This document shows positions 1 through 7,518 of a DNA stretch of 31,532 bases, piece after piece. This DNA comes from Desulfovibrionaceae bacterium UBA3823 (lineage in GTDB: Bacteria > Desulfobacterota > Desulfovibrionia > Desulfovibrionales > Desulfovibrionaceae), in contig DFDR01000064.1 in NCBI GenBank assembly GCA_002369295.1, positions 2,280 to 33,811 on the forward strand. The letters run 5' to 3'. The notes beneath the pieces are model-generated. The model was given only the letters and a program-made list of their open reading frames with translations, had not been told where the DNA came from and did no database searches. The number at the start of each line of letters is the position of its first letter. The first letter of the stretch is position 1. A program made the translations under genes and the position numbers.

Positions 1-671
1 TCGACGGCACGCTGCTCGACACGCTCGCCGATCTGGCCTCGGCCTGCAACCGCATGCTCGCCCAGCACGGCTGGCCGGGGCATCCCGTGGACGCCTACCG
101 GCGCATGATAGGCAACGGCTTTGTCAAGCTCGTGGAGCGGGCCCTGCCGCCGGACATCCTGCCGGCGCTTTCTGCCGGCCAGCTGGACAGGCTCGTCAGG
201 GAAGGCAAGGACGAATACAGCGCGCATTTGAAAGACGCCACGCGCCCCTACCCCGGCATGCCCGAAGCCGTTGCCGAACTGCACGCCAGAGGCTGCCGGC
301 TCGGCGTCCTCTCCAACAAGCCCGATCCCCAGACAAGGGAGCTTGTCGAAGCCTTCTTCCCCGGACGCTTCCATGCCGTCCACGGCGGACGCCCCGGCGT
401 GCCCCTCAAGCCCGATCCTGCGGCCGCGGCCGCCATGCTCGGCGAACTCGGGGCGGACAGACGCAGCGCCTGGTACGTCGGCGACAGCGACGTGGACATG
501 CTCACGGCGCGCGCCGCCGGCCTGGCCGCCATAGGCGTCGCCTGGGGCTTCAGGGGCGAGGCGGAGGTGGCAGGCGCAGGCGCCTTCCGCGTCGTCCGCC
601 ATCCCGCCGAACTCTGCGCCTTTGCCGGCATCGCGCCCCCTGCGGGCAACGGTGCCCTTGACAAAACCTAG
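1..671 (+). CDS. gph: Phosphoglycolate phosphatase-like HAD hydrolase (5' end outside window)
   Basis: The reading frame is already open at the window edge (first full codon at base 3) and gives 222 visible residues. It begins inside HAD motif I (DGTLLDT), so only a few N-terminal residues are missing. Further HAD motifs follow in order: the motif II region VLSNKPD, the conserved Lys in LKPDP, and the acidic motif [11 protein letters not shown]. The helical cap between motifs I and II fits the Gph/PGP subfamily, which removes phosphate from 2-phosphoglycolate in the cytosol. An ATG at 54 lies downstream of motif I and cannot be the real start. The gene ends 53 bases before metA, so the two could share a transcript. 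Substrate specificity within HAD phosphatases is uncertain. Confidence 0.85.
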   Translation, partial: DGTLLDTLADLASACNRMLAQHGWPGHPVDAYRRMIGNGFVKLVERALPPDILPALSAGQLDRLVREGKDEYSAHLKDATRPYPGMPEAVAELHARGCRLGVLSNKPDPQTRELVEAFFPGRFHAVHGGRPGVPLKPDPAAAAAMLGELGADRRSAWYVGDSDVDMLTARAAGLAAIGVAWGFRGEAEVAGAGAFRVVRHPAELCAFAGIAPPAGNGALDKT

Positions 672-724
672 CCAATCACTACGTTGTCTGCACGCTGCGC
701 CAACCGCACACCACAGAGACTGCC

Positions 725-1648
725 ATGCCCATCAACATCCCCTCCGATCTTCCTGCCCGAGCGGCTCTGGAGCAGGAAAACATCTTCGTGATGACCGAAG
801 AGCGCGCCACCTCGCAGGACATACGGCCGCTCGACATCGTCATCGTGAACCTCATGCCGACGAAAATCACCACGGAGACCCAGCTGCTCCGCGTGCTGAG
901 CAATACGCCCATCCAGATCGGCATCACGCTCCTGCGCACGGCGGAGCACGTGTCGAAGCACACGCCTCTGGACCATCTGGAGCGCTTCTACAAGACCTTC
1001 GACGAAATCAAGAACCGGCATTTCGACGGCATGATCGTCACCGGCGCCCCCGTGGAGCACCTTCCCTTCGAGGACGTGGACTACTGGAAGGAGCTGCTCA
1101 AAATCATGAACTACGCCTCCACGGGCCACGTCTTCTCCACGCTCTACATCTGCTGGGCGGCCCAGGCCGCGCTCTACCACTTCTACGGCATTCCCAAGCA
1201 CGACCTGCCGAGCAAGCGCTTCGGCGTCTTCGAGCACGACGTCCTCGAGCCGACCTGCAACCTCTTCCGCGGCTTCGACGACGTCTTCCACGCTCCGCAC
1301 TCGCGCCACACCGAGGTCCGCGCCAAGGACGTGCGCCGGATTCCCGAGCTCAACATTCTCGCCGAGTCGAGGGAGGCGGGGCTCGCCCTGGTCGAGCGCT
1401 ACGACCACAGCCAGGTCTTCATGACCGGGCATCTGGAGTACGACAGGAACACCCTGGACAAGGAGTACAAGCGCGACCTCGCCAAGGGCCTGCCCATCAA
1501 CATGCCGAGGCACTACTATCCGGGCGACAACCCCGACGCAACGCCCGTGGTCAACTGGCGGGCGCACGCCCACCTCTTTTTCAGCAACTGGCTCAACTAC
1601 TACGTCTACCAGGAAACGCCGTACAGCTTCACGCTGAGCGCAAAATAG
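725..1648 (+). CDS. metA: Homoserine O-acyltransferase MetA, probably acetyl-CoA specific
   Basis: This 307-residue protein aligns end to end with the MetA family, which activates homoserine for methionine synthesis in the cytosol. The catalytic Cys is C143 (YICWAAQ) and the His/Glu pair is H236/E238 (TGHLEYD), one residue later than in E. coli (C142, H235, E237). Residue 111 is Glu (GAPVEHLPF), where E. coli has Gly. Published work on this family links Glu at this position to acetyl-CoA use and Gly to succinyl-CoA use, so I infer a homoserine O-acetyltransferase despite the usual 'succinyltransferase' label. The start is the first ATG after gph, with a weak AGAG upstream. Eleven bases separate its stop from the Rrf2 gene, so it probably heads the rrf2-nifU-nifS transcript. 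Confidence 0.93.
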   Translation: MPINIPSDLPARAALEQENIFVMTEERATSQDIRPLDIVIVNLMPTKITTETQLLRVLSNTPIQIGITLLRTAEHVSKHTPLDHLERFYKTFDEIKNRHFDGMIVTGAPVEHLPFEDVDYWKELLKIMNYASTGHVFSTLYICWAAQAALYHFYGIPKHDLPSKRFGVFEHDVLEPTCNLFRGFDDVFHAPHSRHTEVRAKDVRRIPELNILAESREAGLALVERYDHSQVFMTGHLEYDRNTLDKEYKRDLAKGLPINMPRHYYPGDNPDATPVVNWRAHAHLFFSNWLNYYVYQETPYSFTLSAK

Positions 1649-1659
1649 GAAGATTGTCC

Positions 1660-2097
1660 ATGCGATTCTCCACCAGAACACGCTACGGGCTGCGCTTTCT
1701 TCTGCAGCTCGCCGCCCTCCCCGAGGGCGGCAGGCTCCAGCTCGCGCACGTGGCCAGGATGGAGCAGATTTCTCCAGGCTACCTGGAGCAGATAGTCCGC
1801 TCCCTGCGGCCCCTCGGCATACTGCGGGGCGTCCGCGGCGCCGGCGGCGGCTACCAGCTCAGCAGGGCGCCGGCCGACATCAACCTGGAGGACGTCTTCC
1901 AGAATCTGGAGGGCGATCTCGGCCCCGTGCACTGCCTGCACAGCAAGTGCACCCGCAGCGCATCGTGCACGACGAGGACCTTCTGGGAGGATCTCGACAG
2001 GCACATCCGGCGCTACCTGCGCTCCGTCACGCTGCAGGACCTCCTCGAGCGTTCCGATTCCATGATACAGTGCTTCCCAGCCAAGAAGGAGAAATAG
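1660..2097 (+). CDS. Rrf2-family (IscR-like) transcriptional regulator
   Basis: This 145-residue protein begins MRFSTRTRYGLR, the typical Rrf2 start, and has a winged helix with the GVRGAGGGYQLSR wing (roughly residues 60-72). Three cysteines follow at residues 91-102 (C-x4-C-x5-C), the zone that binds a [2Fe-2S] cluster in IscR, where the spacing is x5/x5. I infer a cluster-responsive regulator of the genes directly downstream. It starts 11 bases after metA and ends one base before nifU, so translation is probably coupled. The reading frame stays open far upstream, but that part overlaps metA, and ATG 1660 is where family similarity begins. No IscR-type operator is visible in the tiny metA-rrf2 gap, so any autoregulation would act upstream of metA. 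Confidence 0.9.
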   Translation: MRFSTRTRYGLRFLLQLAALPEGGRLQLAHVARMEQISPGYLEQIVRSLRPLGILRGVRGAGGGYQLSRAPADINLEDVFQNLEGDLGPVHCLHSKCTRSASCTTRTFWEDLDRHIRRYLRSVTLQDLLERSDSMIQCFPAKKEK

Positions 2098-2098
2098 C

Positions 2099-2971
2099 AT
2101 GTGGGACTATTCCCAGAAGGTGCAGGACCTCTTCCTCAACCCGCACAACGCAGGCCCCCTCGAGGACGCCAACGCCATCGGCGAAGTGGGCAGCATAGCC
2201 TGCGGCGACGCGCTCAAGCTCTACCTGAAAATCAGCCCTGCCGGCGTCATCGAAAAGGCCGGCTTCGAGACCTTCGGCTGCGCCAGCGCCATCGCCTCGA
2301 GCTCCGTGCTCACCGACATGGTCATCGGCATGCACGTGGACGAGGCCCTCAAGATCACCAACGCCGACATCGCCAAGGCCCTCGACGGGCTGCCGCGCGA
2401 GAAGATGCACTGCTCCGTCATGGGCCAGGAGGCCCTGGAGGCCGCCATACGCCAGTGGAAGGGCGAGCCCGCCATGCCGAAGACCCAGGAGGAGGGCAGG
2501 CTCGTCTGCAAGTGCTTCAACGTGACGGACGCGACCATCATCCGCGCCATACGCGAGAACGGCCTCAAGACCGTCGAGGACGTGACGGCCTTCACCAAGG
2601 CCGGCGGCGGCTGCGGCGACTGCCGCGACGAGATCGCCGAGATCCTCGAGGCCGAGCTCAGGAGCCAGGGCGCCCCCGCGTCCAGGCCTGCCGAGCCCGC
2701 CGCCGCCAAGCCCGCGGCCTGCGCCGCCGGCGGACTCACCAACCTGCAGCGCATGCAGAAGGTCATGGAGACCATGGCCCTCATCCGTCCCCAGCTGCAG
2801 GCCGACGGCGGCGACATCGAGCTCGTGGACATTGCGGGCAAGACCGTCAGCGTGCGGCTCACCGGCCACTGCCAGGGCTGTCCTGCCTCGCAGGCCACCC
2901 TGCAGCAGGTCGTCGAGCAGATCCTCCGCCAGCAGGTCGAACCCGACCTCGTCGTTGAAGAGGTGAAGTAA
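2099..2971 (+). CDS. nifU: Fe-S cluster scaffold protein NifU (three-domain)
   Basis: This 290-residue protein carries the full NifU architecture. Residues 1-125 form the IscU-like scaffold, with cluster cysteines in SIACGDA, FGCASA and MHCSVM. Residues about 138-185 form the central Fer2_BFD-like [2Fe-2S] domain (VCKCFN then CGDCRDE). A short Ala/Pro linker leads to a C-terminal NFU domain with CQGCPAS (residues about 215-290). It takes sulfur from NifS and assembles clusters for target proteins. ATG 2099 follows the Rrf2 stop by one base and has an AGAAGGAGA-type ribosome binding site inside the end of that gene. Its stop abuts the nifS start. With no nif genes nearby, it most likely serves general Fe-S assembly, as in many anaerobes. 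Confidence 0.96.
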   Translation: MWDYSQKVQDLFLNPHNAGPLEDANAIGEVGSIACGDALKLYLKISPAGVIEKAGFETFGCASAIASSSVLTDMVIGMHVDEALKITNADIAKALDGLPREKMHCSVMGQEALEAAIRQWKGEPAMPKTQEEGRLVCKCFNVTDATIIRAIRENGLKTVEDVTAFTKAGGGCGDCRDEIAEILEAELRSQGAPASRPAEPAAAKPAACAAGGLTNLQRMQKVMETMALIRPQLQADGGDIELVDIAGKTVSVRLTGHCQGCPASQATLQQVVEQILRQQVEPDLVVEEVK

Positions 2972-4126
2972 ATGAAGACCGTCTACTTCGACAACAACGC
3001 GACCACGCAGGTCGCCCCCGAAGTGACCGAGGCCATGCTCCCCTTCTTCAGGGAGCTTTGGGGCAACCCCTCCAGCATGCACGCCTTCGGCGGCCGCGTT
3101 GCCAGGCACGTCGAGGAGGGCCGGGCGCAGGTCGCCGAACTGCTGGGCGCCAGCCCCGACGAGATCATCTTCACCTCCTGCGGCACGGAAAGCGACAACG
3201 CGGCCATCTTCAGCGCCCTGCAGACCCAGCCCAGCAAGCGCCACATCGTGATCTCCTGCGTCGAGCACCCGGCCGTGCTCCAGTCTGCCGCGTACTGGGA
3301 GCGCCAGGGCTGCCGGGTCACCCGGCTCGGCGTGGACGCCAAGGGCCGCATCGACATGGACGAGTACGAGTTCGCCCTCTCGGCCGACACCGCCCTGGTC
3401 TCGGTCATGTTCGCCAACAACGAGGTGGGCAACGTCTACCCCATCCGCGAGATGGCGGAAAAGGCCAGGGAGCGCGGCATCCTCTTCCACACCGACGCCG
3501 TCCAGGCCGCCGGCAAGGTGCCCATCGATCTGGCCACCCTCCCCGTCGACATGCTCTCCCTCTCCGGCCACAAGCTGCACGCGCCCAAGGGCATAGGCGT
3601 CCTCTATGTCCGCAGGGGCGTCCGCTTCCGCCCCTTCATCCGCGGCGGCCACCAGGAGCGCGGCCGCAGGGCAGGCACCGAGAACGTGCCCTACATTGCC
3701 GGCCTCGGCGTGGCCTGCCGGCTGGCCAGGGAGAGCATGCAGGACGAGCTCACCCGCGTGGCGGCCCTGCGCGACCGCCTCGAGCAGGGCATCGTCAGCC
3801 GTGTTCCCGACTGCATTGTCAACGGCGACACCGAGCACCGCCTGCCCGGCACGACCAACATCGCCTTCCGGAACATCGAGGGCGAATCCGTGCTGCTCAT
3901 GCTCGACCGCCTCGGCATCTGCGCAAGCTCCGGCTCCGCCTGCACTTCCGGATCCCTTGAGCCCTCCCACGTGCTTCACGCCATGGGCGTTCCCTTCAAG
4001 TACGCCCACAGCGCCACCCGCTTCTCCCTTTCGCGCTACAACACCCAGGAAGAAGTGGACTACACCGTGGAGCACATCCCCGCCGTCATCGAGACCCTCC
4101 GCAAGCTCTCGCCCTTCAAGGACTAG
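2972..4126 (+). CDS. nifS: Cysteine desulfurase NifS
   Basis: This 384-residue class V PLP enzyme removes sulfur from cysteine and passes it to NifU. The PLP lysine is K201 (LSGHKLHAPKG). The catalytic Cys is C324 in the ASSGSACTSGS loop, near the position known in Azotobacter NifS (C325). The start FDNNATTQ and the GTESDN and HTDAVQA segments are typical of the group. The ATG directly follows the nifU TAA with no gap, and GAGGTGAAG near the end of nifU serves as ribosome binding site. The order rrf2-nifU-nifS identifies it as the partner desulfurase of this scaffold. A GC-rich hairpin follows at 4151-4183. Confidence 0.96.
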   Translation: MKTVYFDNNATTQVAPEVTEAMLPFFRELWGNPSSMHAFGGRVARHVEEGRAQVAELLGASPDEIIFTSCGTESDNAAIFSALQTQPSKRHIVISCVEHPAVLQSAAYWERQGCRVTRLGVDAKGRIDMDEYEFALSADTALVSVMFANNEVGNVYPIREMAEKARERGILFHTDAVQAAGKVPIDLATLPVDMLSLSGHKLHAPKGIGVLYVRRGVRFRPFIRGGHQERGRRAGTENVPYIAGLGVACRLARESMQDELTRVAALRDRLEQGIVSRVPDCIVNGDTEHRLPGTTNIAFRNIEGESVLLMLDRLGICASSGSACTSGSLEPSHVLHAMGVPFKYAHSATRFSLSRYNTQEEVDYTVEHIPAVIETLRKLSPFKD

Positions 4127-4150
4127 CTCCCTTGGAAGGAATCCTTTCCG

Positions 4151-4183
4151 AACGCCGCCACGCCGCCGAAGCGCGGCGGCGTT
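4151..4183 (+). terminator. GC-rich hairpin after nifS, weak intrinsic terminator
   Basis: AACGCCGC (4151-4158) pairs perfectly with GCGGCGTT (4176-4183), and a nested CGCC/GGCG pairing is possible in the loop. The bases that follow are only moderately T-rich (CTTGCCTT). It probably ends the metA-rrf2-nifU-nifS transcript, alone or with Rho. Confidence 0.5.
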
Positions 4184-4184
4184 C

Positions 4185-4213
4185 TTGCCTTGGGGGCACG
4201 GTCAGGGTACCTT
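4185..4213 (+). promoter_or_regulatory. Weak sigma-70-like promoter candidate for the disulfide oxidoreductase
   Basis: TTGCCT (4185-4190) and TACCTT (4208-4213) are 17 bases apart and lie about 50 bases before the ATG at 4262. The -35 match is fair and the -10 match is poor. This is an inference from spacing and position only. Confidence 0.3.
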
Positions 4214-4261
4214 GATCAAGCTCTGCGGGGGCTTGCCCTCCCCTTTCACGGCGGAATCTGC

Positions 4262-5638
4262 ATGGAAAAATTCGACGTCACCATCATCGGCGCAGGCCCC
4301 GGAGGCACCGCCGCGGCACGCCTGCTTGCCGAAGCAGGCATGCGCGTCGCCCTTGCCGAAGACCGCGACTGGGGCGGCACCTGCCTCAACAGGGGGTGCG
4401 TGCCCACCAAGCTCCTCCTCGGCGCCGTGGCCCCGCTGGGGGTGCTCGATGGATTTGCGCGCCGGCACATCATCGAAGGCAGGGAGACCGTCAACTTCCA
4501 GGCCCTCAACCTGCGCGTGCGCCGCTTCGTGGACACCAGACGCCGGGCTCTGGCTCTCGAGCTCATCCACAAGGGCGTCCACCTCTTCAAGGGGCGCGGC
4601 ATCTGCCTCTCCCCCACCGAGGTGCGCATCGAAGAGCGCGACGGCAGCGCCTCGCACATCCAGACCCGCTACCTCATCTTCGCCTGCGGCACCAGAACCT
4701 CCTCCTTCCCCGGCCTGCGGGCAGACCACAGGACCATACTCAGCAGCACCACCCTGCTCCAGCAGACCGCCATCCCCGAAAGCCTCATCATAGCCGGCGG
4801 CGGCACCATCGGCGTGGAGATGGCCGACATCTACTACCATCTGGGCAGCCGCGTGGTCATCGCCGAGGCCGCTCCCCAGCTGGCGCCCACCGAGGACGAA
4901 GACATCGCCGCCCATCTGCGCTGGCGGCTCGAGCGGCGGGGCATCCTCTGCCTCACGGGCGTGCGGGCCGTGTCGCTGGAAAAGGACAGGGACGACCGGG
5001 CCAGGCTCACATTGGCTGACGGCGCCGTCTACACGGCCGCCAAGGGCCTCATCGCCGCCGGCCGCATGCCCAACACCGAGTGGGTCGACGCCGAAAGCGC
5101 CGGCTGCGCCCTCAACCGCCGGGGCTTCATCACCACGGACACCCGCCTGCGGTCTTCAGTGAATTCCTGGGCCATAGGCGACGTCAACGGTCGGGTGCTC
5201 CTCGCCCACGCAGCCACCCATCAGGGCGAGTACGTTGCCCGCTGCCTCCTCGGCCAGGAGGAGGGCCCCTACGAGCCGGGCCCCTGCCCCGCCTGCTTCC
5301 ACGGCAGCCTCGAGATCATGCGCGTGGGCGCCACCGAAAGCGAAGCCGCGGCCCTCGGCGGCGAGGTCATGGTCTCCAAGGCGCAGTTTGCCGGCAACGT
5401 CATTGCCCAGGCCGCCGGCTCCCCGACGGGCTTTGTCAAGGTCGTCTGGCGCAACGGCACGATCTGCGGCATCGCGGCCATAGGCAACGGCGTCTCCCAG
5501 CTCACGCTCTCGGCCCAGCTCCTGCTCCTTGGCCAGTACCACGGCGCAAAGCTCAACTCCTTCATGGTTGCCTATCCCACCCTCGACGAGACGCTCACCG
5601 AGGCAATCAAGGCACCCAAGACGCCGTCGCAGGTCTAG
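4262..5638 (+). CDS. FAD-dependent pyridine-nucleotide-disulfide oxidoreductase (dihydrolipoamide dehydrogenase-like, His to Tyr)
   Basis: This 458-residue flavoprotein has the FAD motif GAGPGG (10-15), the redox-active disulfide C41-LNRG-C46 in GGTCLNRGCVPTK, a second nucleotide fold (GGGTIGVEMADIY, with Glu ending the second strand as in NADH users), and the AIGDVNG segment. These are hallmarks of the Lpd/MerA/glutathione reductase group. At the C-terminus the usual HPT...E dyad reads AYPTLDE, so the catalytic His is Tyr438 while Glu443 remains. MerA also has Tyr here, but this protein lacks the MerA C-terminal Cys pair. No 2-oxoacid dehydrogenase or glycine cleavage genes are adjacent, so the partner disulfide is unknown. 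The frame is open from 4190, but similarity begins at ATG 4262 (MEKFDVTIIG), where a GGCGGA precedes the start. Confidence 0.85.
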   Translation: MEKFDVTIIGAGPGGTAAARLLAEAGMRVALAEDRDWGGTCLNRGCVPTKLLLGAVAPLGVLDGFARRHIIEGRETVNFQALNLRVRRFVDTRRRALALELIHKGVHLFKGRGICLSPTEVRIEERDGSASHIQTRYLIFACGTRTSSFPGLRADHRTILSSTTLLQQTAIPESLIIAGGGTIGVEMADIYYHLGSRVVIAEAAPQLAPTEDEDIAAHLRWRLERRGILCLTGVRAVSLEKDRDDRARLTLADGAVYTAAKGLIAAGRMPNTEWVDAESAGCALNRRGFITTDTRLRSSVNSWAIGDVNGRVLLAHAATHQGEYVARCLLGQEEGPYEPGPCPACFHGSLEIMRVGATESEAAALGGEVMVSKAQFAGNVIAQAAGSPTGFVKVVWRNGTICGIAAIGNGVSQLTLSAQLLLLGQYHGAKLNSFMVAYPTLDETLTEAIKAPKTPSQV

Positions 5639-5648
5639 CCGCTGGCCG

Positions 5649-6257
5649 CTATTTGCCGCCTGCCGGCAGGAGCCAGCCCCGGTCTGCAAGCAGGCTGGCC
5701 AGCCTCGACACGGGCAGGCCAACCACCGTGCTCCAGGAACCGTCGATGCGGTCCACGAGAAAGGCGCCCTGCCCCTGCACGGCGTAGGCGCCAGCCTTGT
5801 CGCCGCACTCGCCGGTGGCCACGTAGGCGGCAAGAACGGCCTCGTCCCAGGGGTGGAAGGACACCCGGCAGACGTCGGCGAAGGCATGGCTTCCGCCGTC
5901 GGGAAAGCGCAGGGCAACGCCGGTCACGACCTCGTGGACCTGTCCCGACAGGCCCTTCAGCATGCGCAGGGCATCGGCGCCGTTCTCAGGCTTGCCGAGC
6001 ACCTGTCCGGCATGCACGACCACGGTGTCGGCCGCTACCACAAGCTCGCCGGCAGACCAGCCCGACGAGGCGAGCTTGGCGGCGGCAGAGCGCGCAACGA
6101 AAGCAAGGGGATCTTCGCCGTTCCCGGGGTCCGGCTCTGCAGACGCAGGGCGCACGGCGAAAGGAACGCCCCAGCCAGCAAGAAAGTCCCTGCGCCGCGG
6201 CGAGCCCGAAGCGAGCACCAGCGAGACGCCCGCCTTGAGGCGGAAGAGCGGAAGCAT
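5649..6257 (-). CDS. maf: Maf-family nucleotide pyrophosphatase (YhdE type)
   Basis: This 202-residue protein has the Maf signature LASGSPRRRDFL at the N-terminus, the central AADTVV motif with GKPENGADA, and the late motifs DKAGAYAVQG and VVGLPV. These match the YhdE branch, which hydrolyses dTTP, UTP and modified nucleotides and acts in the cytosol as a house-cleaning enzyme. An upstream ATG at 6284 would overlap the preceding gene by 23 bases. I prefer ATG 6257 because AAAAGGTAG lies at proper spacing before it and the family's first strand (SLVLASGS) follows closely. It is the last gene of the zinc ribbon-yfcE-maf operon, four bases after the yfcE stop, and converges on the oxidoreductase gene with ten bases between stops. 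Confidence 0.92.
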   Translation of the reverse strand: MLPLFRLKAGVSLVLASGSPRRRDFLAGWGVPFAVRPASAEPDPGNGEDPLAFVARSAAAKLASSGWSAGELVVAADTVVVHAGQVLGKPENGADALRMLKGLSGQVHEVVTGVALRFPDGGSHAFADVCRVSFHPWDEAVLAAYVATGECGDKAGAYAVQGQGAFLVDRIDGSWSTVVGLPVSRLASLLADRGWLLPAGGK

Positions 6258-6261
6258 GGCG

Positions 6262-6822
6262 CTACCTTTTGGGCGCCGGCGCATGCTCGAGCACTGTCCT
6301 GCCCTCGAAGTCGAGCACGCGGAAGACGCCGTCCTCGTAGACGGCCCAGCTGCGAGGGTAGCCCTGCTTGGGCAGGGTCATGGAACCGGGATTCCAGAAG
6401 GAGTAGCCGTCGATGGTTTCGCCGCGGGGCACATGGGTGTGGCCGCGCAGGAAGACGGTCTCCGAGGCGAAGGCGCCCATGGGGGGCTGGTGCGGAATGT
6501 GGTGCCCGTGGCTTGCGTAGATCTGCAGACCGTCGCATTCGATGACGGCATTGTCCGGCATGGCGAAGGGCAGAAGCTCGCAGTCGATCTCGGCGTCGCA
6601 GTTGCCGCGCACGGCCGTCACGGGCGCGAGCTCCATGAGCTGGCGGAAGAGGTCCGGCATGTGCAGGGGGCCGTAGCCGCCGGGCAGGGGATTGCGGGGG
6701 CCGTGGTAGAGCATGTCGCCGAGGAGCACGGTCCTGTCGGGCTTGAGCTCCTCCACCTTGGCTATCAGGAACTCGAGGCTACCGGGCAGGCCGTGCAGGT
6801 CGGAGGCGATGACCATCTTCAT
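6262..6822 (-). CDS. yfcE: YfcE-type metallophosphodiesterase
   Basis: This 186-residue calcineurin-like phosphoesterase is about the length of E. coli YfcE. The metal-binding motifs appear in order: SDLHG (D-x-H), GDMLYHG, RGNCD, ASHGHH and RGHTHVPR. YfcE-type enzymes hydrolyse phosphodiesters such as bis-pNPP in vitro; the physiological substrate is unknown. The start is ATG 6822 (MKMVIASDLHG), with AGGGGG upstream. Its first bases overlap the stop of the zinc-ribbon gene as ATGA, a sign of translational coupling. The frame is open further upstream, but that part is the neighbour read in another frame. Confidence 0.92.
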   Translation of the reverse strand: MKMVIASDLHGLPGSLEFLIAKVEELKPDRTVLLGDMLYHGPRNPLPGGYGPLHMPDLFRQLMELAPVTAVRGNCDAEIDCELLPFAMPDNAVIECDGLQIYASHGHHIPHQPPMGAFASETVFLRGHTHVPRGETIDGYSFWNPGSMTLPKQGYPRSWAVYEDGVFRVLDFEGRTVLEHAPAPKR

Positions 6823-7034
6823 GATGCGGCCCCCTTCTCCCTGGCGCCGCCGTCCCAGGCTTCGCGGGAAACGGCCTCGTCGACGAGCATCACCGGGATG
6901 CCCTCCCGGACAGGATAGACGCAGCCGCAGCGCCCGCAGGCAAAGCCCTCGGGTTCGTTTTCGCCGGGCACGGCCTCGAGCTGTCCCAGGCACTGGGGAC
7001 AGGCAAGCAGAGAAAGCAGTTCTTTGGTTTTCAT
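6819..7034 (-). CDS. Trm112-like small zinc-ribbon protein (UPF0434/YcaR type)
   Basis: This 71-residue protein has two cysteine pairs, CPQC near residue 13 and CGRCG near residue 35, followed by YPVREGIPVML. This is the typical layout of Trm112-like proteins. In other organisms Trm112 activates methyltransferases; bacterial versions are mostly uncharacterised. ATG 7034 has a strong GGAGG seven bases upstream, so I prefer it to the GTG at 7037. The tail after the zinc ribbon is short and charged. It leads the operon with yfcE and maf. Confidence 0.85.
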   Translation of the reverse strand: MKTKELLSLLACPQCLGQLEAVPGENEPEGFACGRCGCVYPVREGIPVMLVDEAVSREAWDGGAREKGAAS

Positions 7035-7077
7035 CACTCAGCCTCCTTGCGTGAGACGGGGAATCAGTTCCTGGCGC

Positions 7078-7091
7078 GTCCTGGCCAGGAC
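7078..7091. promoter_or_regulatory. Perfect 14-base palindrome in the divergent hxlR / zinc-ribbon interval
   Basis: GTCCTGGCCAGGAC reads the same on both strands and lies 44 bases upstream of the zinc-ribbon start. Its place in a divergent intergenic region suggests a protein-binding site; the binding protein is unknown. Confidence 0.4.
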
Positions 7092-7155
7092 GGTAGAAGG
7101 ATGCCGGTCCCAAAGCCCCTTTCTACTCCGTTGCCGGGCAAAAGTCGAACCCGCC

Positions 7156-7194
7156 GCAGGCCCATTGACAGGCCTGCGCCCCCGGCGCCAAGAT
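7156..7194 (+). promoter_or_regulatory. hxlR promoter with -35 inside an inverted repeat; possibly leaderless
   Basis: GCAGGCC (7156-7162) and GGCCTGC (7171-7177) form a perfect inverted repeat whose eight-base centre contains the consensus -35 TTGACA (7165-7170). Eighteen bases on is CAAGAT (7189-7194), a plausible -10. Transcription would then start at or near the ATG at 7201, which lacks a convincing ribosome binding site, so a leaderless message is possible. An operator over the -35 would suit autorepression by the encoded regulator. Promoter function is inferred. Confidence 0.5.
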
Positions 7195-7200
7195 CCCCGC

Positions 7201-7518
7201 ATGAACAAGGACAAGCTCCCCGAATGCCCTCTGGAACGGATGTCGGACCTGCTTGGCGGCAGGTGGAAAATCCGCCTGCTCTGGGCGGTCCATCGGGCAG
7301 GCTCTGCCAGGTACAGCCAGCTCAAGCGCGGGCTGGCCGGCATCACCGACATGGCGCTGGCAACCTGCCTGAAGGATTTCGTTGCCAGCGGCGTCATGCG
7401 CCGCGAGCAGTTCAACGAGGTGCCCCCGCACGTGGAGTACTCGCTGACGGAAAACGGCCAGCGGCTTGTGCAGGCCCTGGAGGCTGTCCGCCAGTGGTCC
7501 CGGAGCCAGGCGGACTAG
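7201..7518 (+). CDS. HxlR-family winged-helix transcriptional regulator
   Basis: This 105-residue protein shows the HxlR pattern throughout: ECPLERMSDLLGGRWKIRLL, GITDMALATCL, and FNEVPPHVEYSLTENGQ. It carries the near-universal N-terminal Cys (C9), which senses electrophiles or thiol stress in several family members. Similarity starts exactly at ATG 7201, so the open frame upstream is not coding. It converges with a metallo-beta-lactamase gene, and the two stop codons overlap within one CTAG. The neighbouring FrnE-like DsbA-fold gene fits a thiol-stress theme, as HxlR regulators often sit beside their redox targets. Whether it controls frnE or itself is inferred. Confidence 0.92.
   Translation: MNKDKLPECPLERMSDLLGGRWKIRLLWAVHRAGSARYSQLKRGLAGITDMALATCLKDFVASGVMRREQFNEVPPHVEYSLTENGQRLVQALEAVRQWSRSQAD

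Noticed and set aside
2027..4075. A 682-codon minus-strand frame opposite nifU and nifS
   Set aside because: It covers two well-identified genes and shows only shadow-type composition.
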